From assembly GCF_002531935.1 (NCBI RefSeq), contig NZ_NWSV01000008.1, positions 124,001 to 188,000 on the forward strand: a stretch of DNA of 64,000 nucleotides, given 5' to 3'. The notes under the pieces are model-generated. The model had not been told where the DNA came from. It was given only the letters and a program-made list of their open reading frames with translations, and did no database searches. Positions 10,322 through 19,563 of this stretch are shown piece after piece; positions within the stretch are counted from its first letter, which is position 1, and each line of letters opens with the position of its first letter. Both the position numbers and the translations under genes were made by a program. The stretch comes from Rhizobium chutanense. GTDB lineage: Bacteria; Pseudomonadota; Alphaproteobacteria; Rhizobiales; Rhizobiaceae.

Positions 10322-12088
10322 ATGATGACACTGCTGATCGTTGCCTATCTCGGAGGCGCGCTGACGATCCTCAGCCCCTGCATCCTGCCCATCCTCCCCT
10401 TCGTCTTCGCCCGTGCAGGACAGCCCTTCGTCAGGAGCACGCTGCCGATGCTGGCGGGCATGGCCGCCACCTTCGCGCTCGTCGCCACGCTTGCGGCGGT
10501 CGGCGGCAGCTGGGCCATTCGCGCCAATGAATATGGCCGGCTTGCCGCAATCGTCCTGCTGGCGCTCTTCGGCGCAAGCCTGCTTTCGTCGCGCTTTGCG
10601 AGCACGCTTGCGCGACCGATCGTCGATCTCGGCAACAATCTCCTCAATGCCAGCGCCGGCGGACGCGTCGCGCCGACGGTGAAGAGCGCACTCATTCTCG
10701 GCGTCGCCACCGGCCTGCTCTGGGCGCCCTGCGCCGGGCCGATCCTCGGTTTGGTTCTCACCGGCGCCGCCTTGCAGGGCGCCAACCTGCAGACAACCTT
10801 CCTGCTGATCGCCTATGCCGCCGGTGCCGCAACCTCGCTTGCCGTCGCCCTGCTTGTCGGTGGCAGGATATTCGCCGCCATGAAGCGTTCGCTCGGCCTC
10901 GGCGACCGGATCCGTCAGGGGCTCGGCGCAGCCGTCCTGGCCGGCGTCGCCGTCATCGCGCTCGGCCTCGACACCAGCCTGCTGGCGCGGCTTTCCTATG
11001 CCAGCACCGCATCGCTGGAACAGGCCGTGCTCGACAGGCTGCACGCCAAGCCCGGCGGCATACCGTCCGAGGTCGCCGGCAACGATGTGATTACCGATGC
11101 GAAGAAACCGTTCCGCGCCGATTTGCCGGTCGAAGGTTATGCGCCTTCGCTCGATGGCGCCGTCGAGTGGCTGAATTCCAAACCGCTGACAACGGAGCAG
11201 CTGCGCGGCAAGGTGGTGCTCGTCGATTTCTGGACCTATTCCTGTATCAACTGCATTCGCACGATCCCCTATGTCAGGGCCTGGGCGGAAAAATACGCCG
11301 ATCAGGGTCTCGTCGTGATCGGCGTCCACGCCCCGGAATTTGCCTTCGAAAAGAAGATCGACAACGTCAGGAAGGCGGTCGGCGACTTCGAGATCGGCTA
11401 TCCCGTCGCGATCGACAATGACTACAAAATCTGGCGGGCCTTCGAAAACAGCTACTGGCCCGCCGGCTATCTGATCGATGCCAAGGGCCAGATCCGCTAT
11501 CACCACTTCGGCGAAGGCAACTACGGCAGGACCGAGAAAGCCATCCAGGACCTGCTGCGCGAGGCCGGAAGCCAGATGACGTCAAGTGCGCCGGTCGCAC
11601 CGAATGCCAAGGGTGTGGAAGCCAGTCCGGACCTTAGCAATATCCGCTCCGGCGAAACCTATCTCGGCTACGAACAGGCGGCGAACTTCGCCTCTCCCGA
11701 AGGCCTGCAAGCCGACGCCCCACACAGCTACTCGATCGCCGAACCAGGCCTCAATGGATGGGGTTTGTCTGGAACCTGGACTGTCGGCAAGGATCAGGCG
11801 ACGCTTGATCAGTCCGGCGGCGGCATCACCTACCGCTTCAGTGCCCGTGACCTGCATCTCGTTCTCGGGCCTGGCGCCGACGGCAAACCGATCCGCTTCC
11901 AGGTGATGGTCGACGGCAAGACGCCCGGGGCGGACCATGGCTCCGACATCGATGCCGATGGCAACGGCACAGTAACGGCAACCAGGCTCTACCAGCTCGT
12001 CCGCCAGTCCGGCACCGTCGCCGCCCGCAACTTCGAGATCCGTTTTCTCGATCCCGGCGTCCAGGCCTACGCCTTCACATTCGGCTGA
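10322..12088 (+). CDS. DipZ-type CcdA/thioredoxin fusion protein
   Basis: 588 residues. The N-terminal 200 or so form a CcdA/DsbD-like membrane domain with about six hydrophobic helices and the paired-cysteine motifs LSPCILPILPF and LWAPCAGPILG. A TlpA/thioredoxin-like domain follows, with active site CINC at Cys308-Cys311 in WTYSCINCIRT. The C-terminal 150 residues are a beta-rich DipZ-specific domain. The family passes reducing power from the cytoplasm to periplasmic thiols. The start ATG has AAAGGA 5 nt upstream. It is divergent from the Tat-exported hydrolase and may be controlled by the nearby two-component system. Confidence 0.9.
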   Translation: MMTLLIVAYLGGALTILSPCILPILPFVFARAGQPFVRSTLPMLAGMAATFALVATLAAVGGSWAIRANEYGRLAAIVLLALFGASLLSSRFASTLARPIVDLGNNLLNASAGGRVAPTVKSALILGVATGLLWAPCAGPILGLVLTGAALQGANLQTTFLLIAYAAGAATSLAVALLVGGRIFAAMKRSLGLGDRIRQGLGAAVLAGVAVIALGLDTSLLARLSYASTASLEQAVLDRLHAKPGGIPSEVAGNDVITDAKKPFRADLPVEGYAPSLDGAVEWLNSKPLTTEQLRGKVVLVDFWTYSCINCIRTIPYVRAWAEKYADQGLVVIGVHAPEFAFEKKIDNVRKAVGDFEIGYPVAIDNDYKIWRAFENSYWPAGYLIDAKGQIRYHHFGEGNYGRTEKAIQDLLREAGSQMTSSAPVAPNAKGVEASPDLSNIRSGETYLGYEQAANFASPEGLQADAPHSYSIAEPGLNGWGLSGTWTVGKDQATLDQSGGGITYRFSARDLHLVLGPGADGKPIRFQVMVDGKTPGADHGSDIDADGNGTVTATRLYQLVRQSGTVAARNFEIRFLDPGVQAYAFTFG

Positions 12089-12123
12089 ATAAAACCGGCG
12101 GCGATGACGACCGCCGAATTGAA

Positions 12124-12153
12124 TTGCCCCTCTCCACGAATGGAGAGGGGCAA
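12124..12153. terminator. Strong hairpin between convergent genes
   Basis: A 13-bp perfect stem, TTGCCCCTCTCCA (12124-12136) with TGGAGAGGGGCAA (12141-12153) and a CGAA tetraloop, lies between the convergent dipZ-like and ompA-like genes. It resembles the CCTCTCC palindromes dispersed in rhizobial genomes (a related copy is at 44812-44839) and probably acts as a bidirectional terminator. Confidence 0.65.
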
Positions 12154-12160
12154 AACATCT

Positions 12161-14410
12161 TTACTGGTTGGCTGCCACCGGGCGGACCAGCGCCGTGACA
12201 CGGCGGATGGTGACGCGGCGGTTTTCCTGTTCGGGGCCTGACGTGTTGACCTTCAGGTAGCGCTCGCCGTAGCCCTGGGTCGCCAGGTTCTCCGGCGGAA
12301 TGCCATAGACGTCGGAGAGCACGTTGGCGACCGATTCGGCCCGCTGGTCGGAGAGGACGAGATTGCTCTGATCGGTGCCGACGGCATCCGTATGGCCCTC
12401 GATCAGGAAGGTCTCGCTCGGATCCTTCTTCAGCACCTGGCTGATCGCGTCGGCGACCTTGCGCAGGGTGCGCGCCTGGGTCATCGGGATCTCGGCGCTG
12501 CCGGTCGCAAAGGTTACCGTATCGAGGTCGATGCGGCGCACCTTGTCGCGGATACGGGCCGAATATTTCACCTCGTCAAGCGAATAGACGCGCTCCACCG
12601 GCTCGACGGGCGGCTCGCTCAGGAACTCGTAATAATCCCGGTCCGGGTCGCTGCGGGTGTCGATGATGTAATCGCTGAGCGGCACGCGCAGCCGCATCGG
12701 CGGCAGGTCGGCGCCCGGATCCTCGAAGTAATCGCGGTCCGGATCCTCATAAAGGTCCTGGGAGTAATAGAGCACGTGCTCGCGTCCGCGGGCATCGACG
12801 CGCGACCGCTGGATGATGTCACCGTAGCGATTGCGGATGGTGACGATGCGGTAGCCCTCCGGCCGCATGATCGTCTCGCGGTAGCGATCACCCGACAGCT
12901 CCTCGTAGGTCGGCCGCTCGCCGTCGCGCAGGAACCGCCTGTCGTCGTCGCCGCGCACGATCACCTGATTGTTGTACTGAATGATCACGCGGCTGTCGTC
13001 CTGGCTGTCGCTATACCGGGCACCGTCAGGGCGGGCAAATTGCGGCCGCTCGTTGAGCCGCGTGCCCTTCTCGCTGGTGACCGCCTCGAGCTTGACCGGC
13101 GCCGGCGCCTTGGCGCCGGTAGCGGCCTGCGCATCGGCATCCGAGGTCGGCACCTTGACGTCCTGGCTGTCGGCGCGCTGCTTGTCGCGGTCGCGGCGGC
13201 CTTCCCGGCCCTTGCTGCGGTCGGCATCCTTGTCACTGTCGAGCACGGCGGCACCGTTCTCGACCGGCAGCACGACGGTCTCATTGCTCTTGGCCGGATC
13301 TGCGGCAATCTTCTTGCGGCGCTCTAGCTCCTCGGGCGATACTTTCTCAGGCGCCGGAATGGCTTGCTGCGCCTGTTGGCCGCCACTGGCATCCGGTAGC
13401 GGCTGGGCGGTGTCGGTCGCCGGTGCGGCCGGCTGCTCGCCTGCGGGCTGTTCGCCGGCAGGTTTTACCGCAGTGCCATCCTTCGGCTTTTCTGCGGGTG
13501 CGACAGCAGGCGCAGCCGCCTTTTCTTCGGTCGCCTTTTCTTCCGTCGTCTTGTCGGCGGCCGGCTTCTCGCCAGTCGTCTTATCGGCGGGGGCTGCGGC
13601 CTCCCCCTTTGCCGGCTTTTGCTCGGCCGGCGCCTCGGCGGCAGGTTTTGCCTCCGGCTTGACTTCGGGCTTGGCCTGCTCCTCGGCCGGCGTCACCGCC
13701 TCAGGCGCAGCGGTCTCCGCCTTGCCCTTGCCTTTCTCTTTGCCCTGGGCCTTGTCCTGTCCCTTATCCTGCTTGTCGCGCGGCCGCTGCTTGCCTCCAT
13801 CCGGCTTGGGTTCGGGCTGAGCCTGCTCGGTCGCGGGCTGAGCCTCCTTCGCCGCCGGCTGCTGTTCCTGTGCCGGCTGAGCCTCCGGCTCGGCCGGCTG
13901 GGCTTCCTGCTTCTTAGGCTTTTTCGGTTTTTCCTGCGTTACCGGCTGCTGCTCCTGCTGCGGCGCGGCCTCCGGCTTCGCCTCGGGCTGGGCTTCCTGC
14001 TTGGCTTTCCGCTCGGGTTTGCTTTCGGCCTTGGGCGCGGGCGCCTCCTTCGGCGCTTCGGCCTTCGGCGGTTCCGGCTCTGCCTTGGGTTCAGGCGCCG
14101 GCGCCTCCTTCCGCTCCGCTTTCGGCTTTTCGGCGGGCGCTTCCTTCGGCTGCTCGGCGGCCGGAGCCTTTTCAGCCGGAGCCTCTTCCTTCTCCTTATG
14201 CTTTTTCTTCTTCAGCAGTTCCTCTTCGGAGGGTGCGTCGGCAGGCGCATCCTGCGCCACTTCGAAGCTTCCCTGCTCAACTTGCCGCACGGCCTCGGCC
14301 TGCGTCTGAACGCCGCGTATGGCGGCCAGCGCCGATGCCGGCTGGAAAGCCAGCGAGAGAGAAAGCAGCGGAAAAGCCGCGCTTGCAAACAATCTTGATT
14401 TCATGCCCAT
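12161..14410 (-). CDS. OmpA-family protein with long Pro/Ala/Lys/Glu-rich region
   Basis: 749 residues. A signal peptide is visible (about 1-30). Residues about 45-340 are an extreme low-complexity segment made of Pro, Ala, Lys, Glu and Gln in short repeating words such as PKAE, EAQPA and EQKP. The middle part (about 440-600) is charged and Arg/Asp-rich. The C-terminal OmpA/MotB peptidoglycan-binding domain (about 625-740) has VTFATGSAEIP, FLIEGHTDAVGTDQSN and NRRVTIRR. The extended segment could span the periplasm, as in other peptidoglycan-tethering OmpA-like proteins. GAGGAAA lies 6 nt before the chosen ATG; an ATG two codons later is also possible. Confidence 0.88.
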   Translation of the reverse strand: MGMKSRLFASAAFPLLSLSLAFQPASALAAIRGVQTQAEAVRQVEQGSFEVAQDAPADAPSEEELLKKKKHKEKEEAPAEKAPAAEQPKEAPAEKPKAERKEAPAPEPKAEPEPPKAEAPKEAPAPKAESKPERKAKQEAQPEAKPEAAPQQEQQPVTQEKPKKPKKQEAQPAEPEAQPAQEQQPAAKEAQPATEQAQPEPKPDGGKQRPRDKQDKGQDKAQGKEKGKGKAETAAPEAVTPAEEQAKPEVKPEAKPAAEAPAEQKPAKGEAAAPADKTTGEKPAADKTTEEKATEEKAAAPAVAPAEKPKDGTAVKPAGEQPAGEQPAAPATDTAQPLPDASGGQQAQQAIPAPEKVSPEELERRKKIAADPAKSNETVVLPVENGAAVLDSDKDADRSKGREGRRDRDKQRADSQDVKVPTSDADAQAATGAKAPAPVKLEAVTSEKGTRLNERPQFARPDGARYSDSQDDSRVIIQYNNQVIVRGDDDRRFLRDGERPTYEELSGDRYRETIMRPEGYRIVTIRNRYGDIIQRSRVDARGREHVLYYSQDLYEDPDRDYFEDPGADLPPMRLRVPLSDYIIDTRSDPDRDYYEFLSEPPVEPVERVYSLDEVKYSARIRDKVRRIDLDTVTFATGSAEIPMTQARTLRKVADAISQVLKKDPSETFLIEGHTDAVGTDQSNLVLSDQRAESVANVLSDVYGIPPENLATQGYGERYLKVNTSGPEQENRRVTIRRVTALVRPVAANQ

Positions 14411-14743
14411 CGGGTTTCCTCGATCCTGTTTGAACTTCCTAAAGGCCGACAGGCCCTGCTTCCGCCCCTAGCGTCGCATTGAGGCGAAACGGCGAAATGG
14501 CAAAGCGCCAAGCTGCCGATTTGTTCCGGTTCTAGGAATTCGGGGATTAACCTTACATGAATGTTGCAGTCCGGCGCCGTTCATCTCGCCCGCTGTTTGC
14601 GCGGCAAATCGCGCGGGAATTTCTGTTGCATTTCCATGAAAAAAAGTCTGATTATCGCGGCAAGGCGGTGCCCCGTCACCGTTGAACAGCAGCCGTCAGC
14701 CCAAGAGAAAAATGCGCGACGGCTACCAACAGAGAGGATCCTC
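14411..14743. other. Divergent intergenic region, no gene seen
   Basis: This 333-bp gap holds the promoters of the OmpA-like gene (minus) and the amino acid binding protein gene (plus). The in-frame upstream extension of the binding protein (from 14561) has no RBS or signal peptide sense and was not taken as coding. I saw no convincing operator or structured RNA. Confidence 0.4.
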
Positions 14744-15517
14744 ATGCATATCTCCACCCGTATTTTCGCGGCAGCCTCAATCGCGGCGATGTCCCTTTTC
14801 GCCGGTTCGGCCATGGCCGATGGCGAGAAGTATGTGATCGGCACCGATTCGACCTATCCGCCCTTCGAATTCGTCGACGCGAGCGGCACGATCCAGGGCT
14901 TCGACATCGACATCACCAAGGCGCTCTGTGCCGAGATGAAGGCCGAATGCTCCTTCGTCAGCACCGATTGGGACGGCATCATCCCGGCGCTCAACGCCAA
15001 GAAGTTCGACATGATCGTCTCCTCGATGTCGATCACGCCGGAGCGCCTCAAACTCGTCGACTTCTCCAACAAGTACTACAACACCCCGCCGGCCGTTGCC
15101 GTGCCGAAGGATTCGACGATCACCGACGTTGCCGGCCTGAAGGGCAAGGTCATTGGCGCACAGACCTCGACGACGCATGCCAACTACGCCGAGAAGCACC
15201 TCCCGGACACCGAGCTGAAGCTCTACCCGACGGCTGACGAATACAAGCTCGACGTTTCCAGCGGCCGCGTCGACGCCGTCATCGACGACGTCGTCGTGCT
15301 CTCCGAGTGGGTCAAGTCCGACGCAGGCTCCTGCTGCAAGATCCTGACGACCCTGCCGGTCGACAAGGAAATCAACGGCAACGGCGCCGGTATCGCCATT
15401 CGCAAGGGCGATCCGCTCAAGGAAAAGCTCAACACCGCGATCGCCGCGATCCGCGCCAGCGGTGAGTACAAGAAGATCCAGGACAAGTACTTCGATTTCG
15501 ACGTTTACGGCGAATAA
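14744..15517 (+). CDS. Polar amino acid ABC transporter, substrate-binding protein
   Basis: 257 residues from ATG 14744, chosen because GAGAGGAT precedes it and a clear signal peptide follows (MHISTRIFAAASIAAMSLF, cleavage after AMA). The mature part is a family 3 solute-binding protein: YVIGTDSTYPPFEF and GFDIDITKALCAEM at the N-terminus and VDAVIDDVVVL in the hinge region, like lysine/arginine/ornithine or opine binders. It heads an operon with two permeases, separated from them by a strong hairpin that probably leaves the binding protein in excess. No ATPase gene is adjacent. Confidence 0.9.
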   Translation: MHISTRIFAAASIAAMSLFAGSAMADGEKYVIGTDSTYPPFEFVDASGTIQGFDIDITKALCAEMKAECSFVSTDWDGIIPALNAKKFDMIVSSMSITPERLKLVDFSNKYYNTPPAVAVPKDSTITDVAGLKGKVIGAQTSTTHANYAEKHLPDTELKLYPTADEYKLDVSSGRVDAVIDDVVVLSEWVKSDAGSCCKILTTLPVDKEINGNGAGIAIRKGDPLKEKLNTAIAAIRASGEYKKIQDKYFDFDVYGE

Positions 15518-15545
15518 GAAATTCGGTATCTGGCCGACAAAAGCG

Positions 15546-15580
15546 AATGGCGGAAGGCTTGCTCTTCCGCCATTTTTGTT
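15546..15580 (+). terminator. Attenuating hairpin after binding-protein gene
   Basis: AATGGCGGAAG (15546-15556) and CTTCCGCCATT (15564-15574) form a perfect 11-bp stem with a 7-nt loop, followed by a T-rich tail. It has the full form of an intrinsic terminator but lies inside an operon, between the binding protein and the permeases, where partial termination sets their ratio. Confidence 0.8.
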
Positions 15581-15631
15581 TGACAAAGGTAGCAAGATCA
15601 AAACGGCAAAAGCCGTGAGGGGAATCCACGC

Positions 15632-16438
15632 ATGGGCGGATTGTTTTCCGCGCTCGGCTCCTTCTGGAGCTCACTTGTGCACATCTTCGATCCGCTGTGC
15701 GGACCCGTCGGCATCTTCACCTGGTTTGGTCAGTCGACGCTTCTTGCGTGCGGCGATACAGGCTGGGGCGACGAGATCGCGCTCGGCTTGCAGGTTACCG
15801 TTTCGGTGGCGATCGTCACCTTGCCGATCGGGCTCGCCATCGGTTTTCTCGTGGCGCTGGGCCAGCAGTCGGAGGAAAAGCCGCTGCGGCTGGCGGCCGG
15901 CATCTACACCACGATTTTCCGCGGCCTGCCGGAGCTTCTGACGCTCTTCATCATCTATTACGGCATGCAGATGCTGATCCAGTCTCTGCTGACCTTCGTC
16001 GGTTATGATGGACCGCCGGTCGAGATCAACGCCTTCCTCGCCGGCGTCATCGCGCTGTCGGTGGTCTTCTCCGCTTATTGTTCGGAAGTGCTGCTCTCGG
16101 CCTTTCGCGCCATTCCCAAGGGCCAATATGAGGCGGGCGACGCGCTTGGGCTGCATCACGGCCGCACGCTGCGGCTGATCATTCTGCCACAGCTCGTGCG
16201 CATCGCGCTGCCGGGCCTGACGAACCTCTGGATGGTGCTCTTGAAGGACACTTCCTACGTCTCGATCATCAGCCTTGCCGATATTCTGCGCCAGACGAGC
16301 GTGGCGGTGCGCGTAACCAAGGAACCCTTCTTCTTTTATGGCCTGGCCTGCTGTCTCTATCTGGTGCTCGCCGTCCTCTCCTCCTTTCTGCTCGTCTATG
16401 TCGAGCGCTGGGCCAAGCGTTCGGAGATCCGGCGATGA
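15632..16438 (+). CDS. Polar amino acid ABC transporter permease (HisQ-like)
   Basis: 268-residue inner-membrane permease of the HisMQ family with about five hydrophobic helices. The EAA motif that docks the ATPase is visible as QYEAGDALGLHHGRTLRLI around residues 167-185. The first 50 residues are longer than usual, with a short Cys-containing segment before the first conserved helix. The stop overlaps the next permease start by 4 bp (ATGA). Together with the upstream binding protein it forms an uptake system for a basic or polar amino acid. Confidence 0.9.
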   Translation: MGGLFSALGSFWSSLVHIFDPLCGPVGIFTWFGQSTLLACGDTGWGDEIALGLQVTVSVAIVTLPIGLAIGFLVALGQQSEEKPLRLAAGIYTTIFRGLPELLTLFIIYYGMQMLIQSLLTFVGYDGPPVEINAFLAGVIALSVVFSAYCSEVLLSAFRAIPKGQYEAGDALGLHHGRTLRLIILPQLVRIALPGLTNLWMVLLKDTSYVSIISLADILRQTSVAVRVTKEPFFFYGLACCLYLVLAVLSSFLLVYVERWAKRSEIRR

Positions 16439-17265
16439 GCTACGCTGAAACATTGATCCCGCCGCAGCCCGCCCCCCGTAAAGTGGCAAAGCCGATAACG
16501 GGTGCCCGCCTTGCCGGCTATATCCTCGTTGCGATTTGGGCGCTGTTTGCCGCGCTGCTGGTCTATACCGTCGTCAATGGCTGGGATCCGGAGAAGTTCA
16601 CCCGCTACGGACCGCGCTACCTGCACGGTCTCGGGATAACACTGAGCCTCGTTGCCATCTCCGTCGTCTGCGGCGCCCTGCTGTCGCTGCCGCTCGCCAT
16701 GGCGCGCCTGTCGAGCAGCCGGGTGCTGAACTGGCTGGCCTACGGCTATATCTATTTCTTCCGCGGCACGCCGCTGCTTGCCCAGCTGTTCCTGGTCTAT
16801 TACGGCCTCGGCATATTCCGGCCGCAGCTGGAGGCCGTCGGCATCTGGTGGTTCTTCCGCGACGCCTGGTATTGCGGCCTTTTCGCCATGACCATCAATA
16901 CTGCGGCCTACCAGGCGGAAATCCTGCGCGGCGCTATCCAAAGCGTACCGCACGGCCAACGGGAGGCAGCCGCGGCACTCGGCATCCACAAGTTCATCGC
17001 CTTCCGCAAAATCATCCTGCCGCAGGCTCTCATCGTCGCACTTCGCCCCTACGGCAACGAGATCATCCTGCTGATCAAGGGCTCGGCGGTCGTCGCCATT
17101 ATCACCGTGCTCGACCTGATGGGCGAAACCCGCTACGCCTTCTCCCGCACCTTCGACTATCAGACCTATCTTTGGGCGGCGATCTTCTACCTCTCCATCG
17201 TCGAGGCATTGCGCCATCTCTGGGCCTGGATCGAGCGCCGCCTGACCCGCCATCTCAAGCGCTGA
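16435..17265 (+). CDS. Polar amino acid ABC transporter permease (HisM-like)
   Basis: 276-residue second permease of the same system. An N-terminal cytoplasmic stretch precedes a transmembrane helix (about 25-45) and the HisM-type core; the EAA loop reads GQREAAAALGIHKFIAFRKI near 177-196. The start overlaps the first permease stop by 4 bp, so translation is coupled. The operon ends here without an ATP-binding subunit, so the transporter must borrow one encoded elsewhere. Confidence 0.9.
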   Translation: MSYAETLIPPQPAPRKVAKPITGARLAGYILVAIWALFAALLVYTVVNGWDPEKFTRYGPRYLHGLGITLSLVAISVVCGALLSLPLAMARLSSSRVLNWLAYGYIYFFRGTPLLAQLFLVYYGLGIFRPQLEAVGIWWFFRDAWYCGLFAMTINTAAYQAEILRGAIQSVPHGQREAAAALGIHKFIAFRKIILPQALIVALRPYGNEIILLIKGSAVVAIITVLDLMGETRYAFSRTFDYQTYLWAAIFYLSIVEALRHLWAWIERRLTRHLKR

Positions 17266-17274
17266 TGCATAACG

Positions 17275-17299
17275 CCCAAAACTGTGTCGAGGTTTTGGG
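17275..17299 (+). terminator. Hairpin after permease operon
   Basis: CCCAAAAC (17275-17282) pairs with GTTTTGGG (17292-17299) over a 9-nt loop, 10 bp after the last permease stop. There is no T-run after the stem, so strength is uncertain. Confidence 0.4.
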
Positions 17300-17485
17300 A
17301 TCACGGCGTGGATGAACAGGAAGCGGCTTGGCAGCACTCTCGGCAATCTGCTGCCAAGTCCTTGATATTAAAAATCAATTGTTCTTTCCTCAAGGTTCTG
17401 TAAAGTTTTCGTTAACCACTCGCATGTTTCCATATCACGTAGCGCTCATAAGCGCGCGAGTGGGAACGAGAAGAAGTGGAATACG

Positions 17486-17752
17486 ATGCACAAGGACTTG
17501 GAAAAACAACTGCAGGGCTACGGTCTGACGACAGCCCAGATCCTCTACCACATGCCGGACCACCCGGCGATCCTGCAAAGCTACGTCTGGCAGGAATACG
17601 ACCTCGCCCCCGATTTTCCCGAAATGCGCGGCTTCCTGAAATTCTGGGAAGAAAAGCTCGACGGGCCGCTGCATTCGGTGCGCTACGTCCACCGCAAGCT
17701 GATCTCGGCAACCGAGTGGCGCGCGCTGAAAGGCGAGTTCATCCTGCATTGA
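17486..17752 (+). CDS. usg: Usg family protein
   Basis: An 88-residue protein matching the Usg family of alphaproteobacteria (Tyr/Trp-rich, with LTTAQILYHMPDHP, LQSYVWQEYDLAPDFP and FLKFWEEKLDGPLHSV). Family members were named from proximity to tryptophan genes, but no enzymatic role is established and no trp gene is nearby here. No signal peptide or membrane segment. Preceded by a 220-bp gap that includes an AT-rich stretch (17,360-17,420) likely to hold its promoter. Confidence 0.85.
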   Translation: MHKDLEKQLQGYGLTTAQILYHMPDHPAILQSYVWQEYDLAPDFPEMRGFLKFWEEKLDGPLHSVRYVHRKLISATEWRALKGEFILH

Positions 17753-17767
17753 TCGGAGCCCGCTACG

Positions 17768-18505
17768 TCACACATGCGCCTCGCCATGACCGAACTCGCC
17801 CTCGTCGCGGTCGGGACGCAGGGCGAAAGCGAGCATGCCGAGATAGAAGGTGAGGACGATGGCAATGACGACAAGGCCAGGAATCGGCCCGAGCACGGCA
17901 TTGTCGATGACATAGGTCCATGACTGCGCCTGCAATGCCGGCATGCCTTCCGTCTGCAGTTTCGGCGTCGAGATCTTCAGGCACCAGGCCAGCAACAGGA
18001 TCAGGTACATCCAGCCATAATTGCGCTTGAGACGGCGGTGCATCGCCTCGTGATAGCTCAGCAGGAAACGCGGCTTGCGCAGGCTATTTGCGATAACCGT
18101 AGCCCATTCGCTGCCGGCTTTGGCGTCGGGCGCCATGATCTGAGCGAAATAGCAGCGCTCGACCTGGCGAATGCGAGCCCGGTAAATGTCGAAGAAGCGG
18201 TAGCGTCGCGCCTCTATCATCAGCAGCAGCGTCACCAGCATGATCCCGAACAGCAGCACACCGTGATGCGAGGTCGGTGTCGACAGTGACACCGAAAGCA
18301 GCGCTGCCACAACGGTGATCGCCCAGTTCGACGTCCGGTCGATGCGATCGCGCCAGCTCGTCATCCGCCCGAGTTCGCCGCGGTAATAATGGCTGAGCGA
18401 ATTGGTGATCTCACCAGGCGTGCCGGGCAGCAACGGCACCCGCATGCCCTCTCCCTCCCTTGCCGTCTCCCTTGCCGATGCCATCCCGTCTTGCTTCGTC
18501 TCCAT
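17768..18505 (-). CDS. DUF2270 integral membrane protein
   Basis: 245 residues from ATG 18505, selected because GGGAGG lies 7 nt upstream; the longer in-frame reading to 18613 has no RBS. The DUF2270 signature is visible: SLSHYYRGELGRMTSWRDRID, NWAITVVAALLS and FFDIYRARIRQVERCYFAQIM. About four hydrophobic helices are predicted (near 80-100, 103-120, 175-195, 215-235). The function of the family is not established. It is divergent from a TPR-methyltransferase gene. Confidence 0.85.
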   Translation of the reverse strand: METKQDGMASARETAREGEGMRVPLLPGTPGEITNSLSHYYRGELGRMTSWRDRIDRTSNWAITVVAALLSVSLSTPTSHHGVLLFGIMLVTLLLMIEARRYRFFDIYRARIRQVERCYFAQIMAPDAKAGSEWATVIANSLRKPRFLLSYHEAMHRRLKRNYGWMYLILLLAWCLKISTPKLQTEGMPALQAQSWTYVIDNAVLGPIPGLVVIAIVLTFYLGMLAFALRPDRDEGEFGHGEAHV

Positions 18506-18641
18506 GGCTTTTCCTCCCTTCGTGTTCTTTTCAGCCGGCCAATCACAGAGCACCGGCCATTCTGCGCCTGCCGGCGCGCCATTGCAAAACATCGAAAGCG
18601 GCCTTAGAGCCATGACTGAAACAAAGAGACGGTGAATTGCG

Positions 18642-19460
18642 ATGGCAAAGAAGATCGACGAAGAAGCCCTGGGCGAAGCCTATAACCGCGCGCTGGCGCT
18701 GGAAAAGACCGGCGATGTCGACGCGGCCGTGGCAGCCTATGAGGAAGTCCTGGCAATCGACCCCGACGATCACGGTGGCGCGGCCGTGCGCATCGCCGCG
18801 ATGGGTCGCGGCGAAACGCCCGTCAAGGCGCCCGACGCCTATGTCGAGACCTTGTTCGACCAGCATGCCGAGGTTTTCGAGGACGTACTCGTCGAGCAGC
18901 TCGGCTATCACGTGCCGATGCTGGTACGCCAGCATCTGCAAGCGCTGAAGCTCGGGCCGTTCAAGCGGCTGCTTGATCTCGGTTGCGGTACGGGCCTGAC
19001 CGGCGGCGCCCTGCGCGACCTCTGCGAGGATATGACCGGCATCGATCTATCGGAGAATATGGTCGAGATCGCCCATGAGAAAGATCTCTACGAGACGCTC
19101 TTCGTCGCCGAGGTCGAGGATTTCCTCGACGACAATGACGAGGAAGCCTTCGACATCATCACCGCCACCGACGTCCTGCCCTATCTCGGCGCGCTCGAAC
19201 CGCTGTTTTTCGGCGCCGCCGAGAACTTGGCGCCCGGCGGTTTGTTCATCTTCTCGTCGGAGACCCTGCCGGAAGAGACCCTCGCCGGCCGCGCTTACAT
19301 GGTCGGCCCGCACCAGCGCTTCGCCCATGCCGATGCCTATGTGAGAGAGCGGCTGACAGCCACCGGGTTCGAACTCGTCGAAATAACCGATATCAACGTG
19401 CGCATGGAAGACGGCCAGCCGACCCCCGGCCATCTGGTGATCGCCAAATATCTCGGTTGA
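18642..19460 (+). CDS. TPR-containing SAM-dependent methyltransferase
   Basis: 272 residues. The N-terminal 45 residues resemble one tetratricopeptide-like helix pair (EALGEAYNRALALEKTGDVDAAVAAYEEVLAIDP with further context), followed by a class I methyltransferase domain whose SAM-binding motif I is LLDLGCGTGLTGGAL near 110-124; later motifs include FDIITATDVLPYLG and LAPGGLFIFSSE. The substrate is unknown; the arrangement is common in rhizobia. A weak purine-rich tract lies upstream of the ATG. Confidence 0.85.
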   Translation: MAKKIDEEALGEAYNRALALEKTGDVDAAVAAYEEVLAIDPDDHGGAAVRIAAMGRGETPVKAPDAYVETLFDQHAEVFEDVLVEQLGYHVPMLVRQHLQALKLGPFKRLLDLGCGTGLTGGALRDLCEDMTGIDLSENMVEIAHEKDLYETLFVAEVEDFLDDNDEEAFDIITATDVLPYLGALEPLFFGAAENLAPGGLFIFSSETLPEETLAGRAYMVGPHQRFAHADAYVRERLTATGFELVEITDINVRMEDGQPTPGHLVIAKYLG

Positions 19461-19563
19461 CGGAATAGTTTCGCGATTGGCGAAGTATCTCTTGCGCAAT
19501 TTCTTCCGACCTGATACTTAGTCGATCGGTAAAGTTTACCGCAACGATAGGAAAGGTCGCCGC

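Noticed and set aside
10310..11506. 398-codon minus-strand open frame opposite the dipZ-like gene
   Set aside because: Shadow of a gene with clear CcdA and thioredoxin motifs.
12392..14398. Long open frames on the plus strand opposite the OmpA-like gene
   Set aside because: They arise from the low-complexity GC-rich repeats of the minus-strand gene; Leu/Arg/Gly-rich products without RBS.
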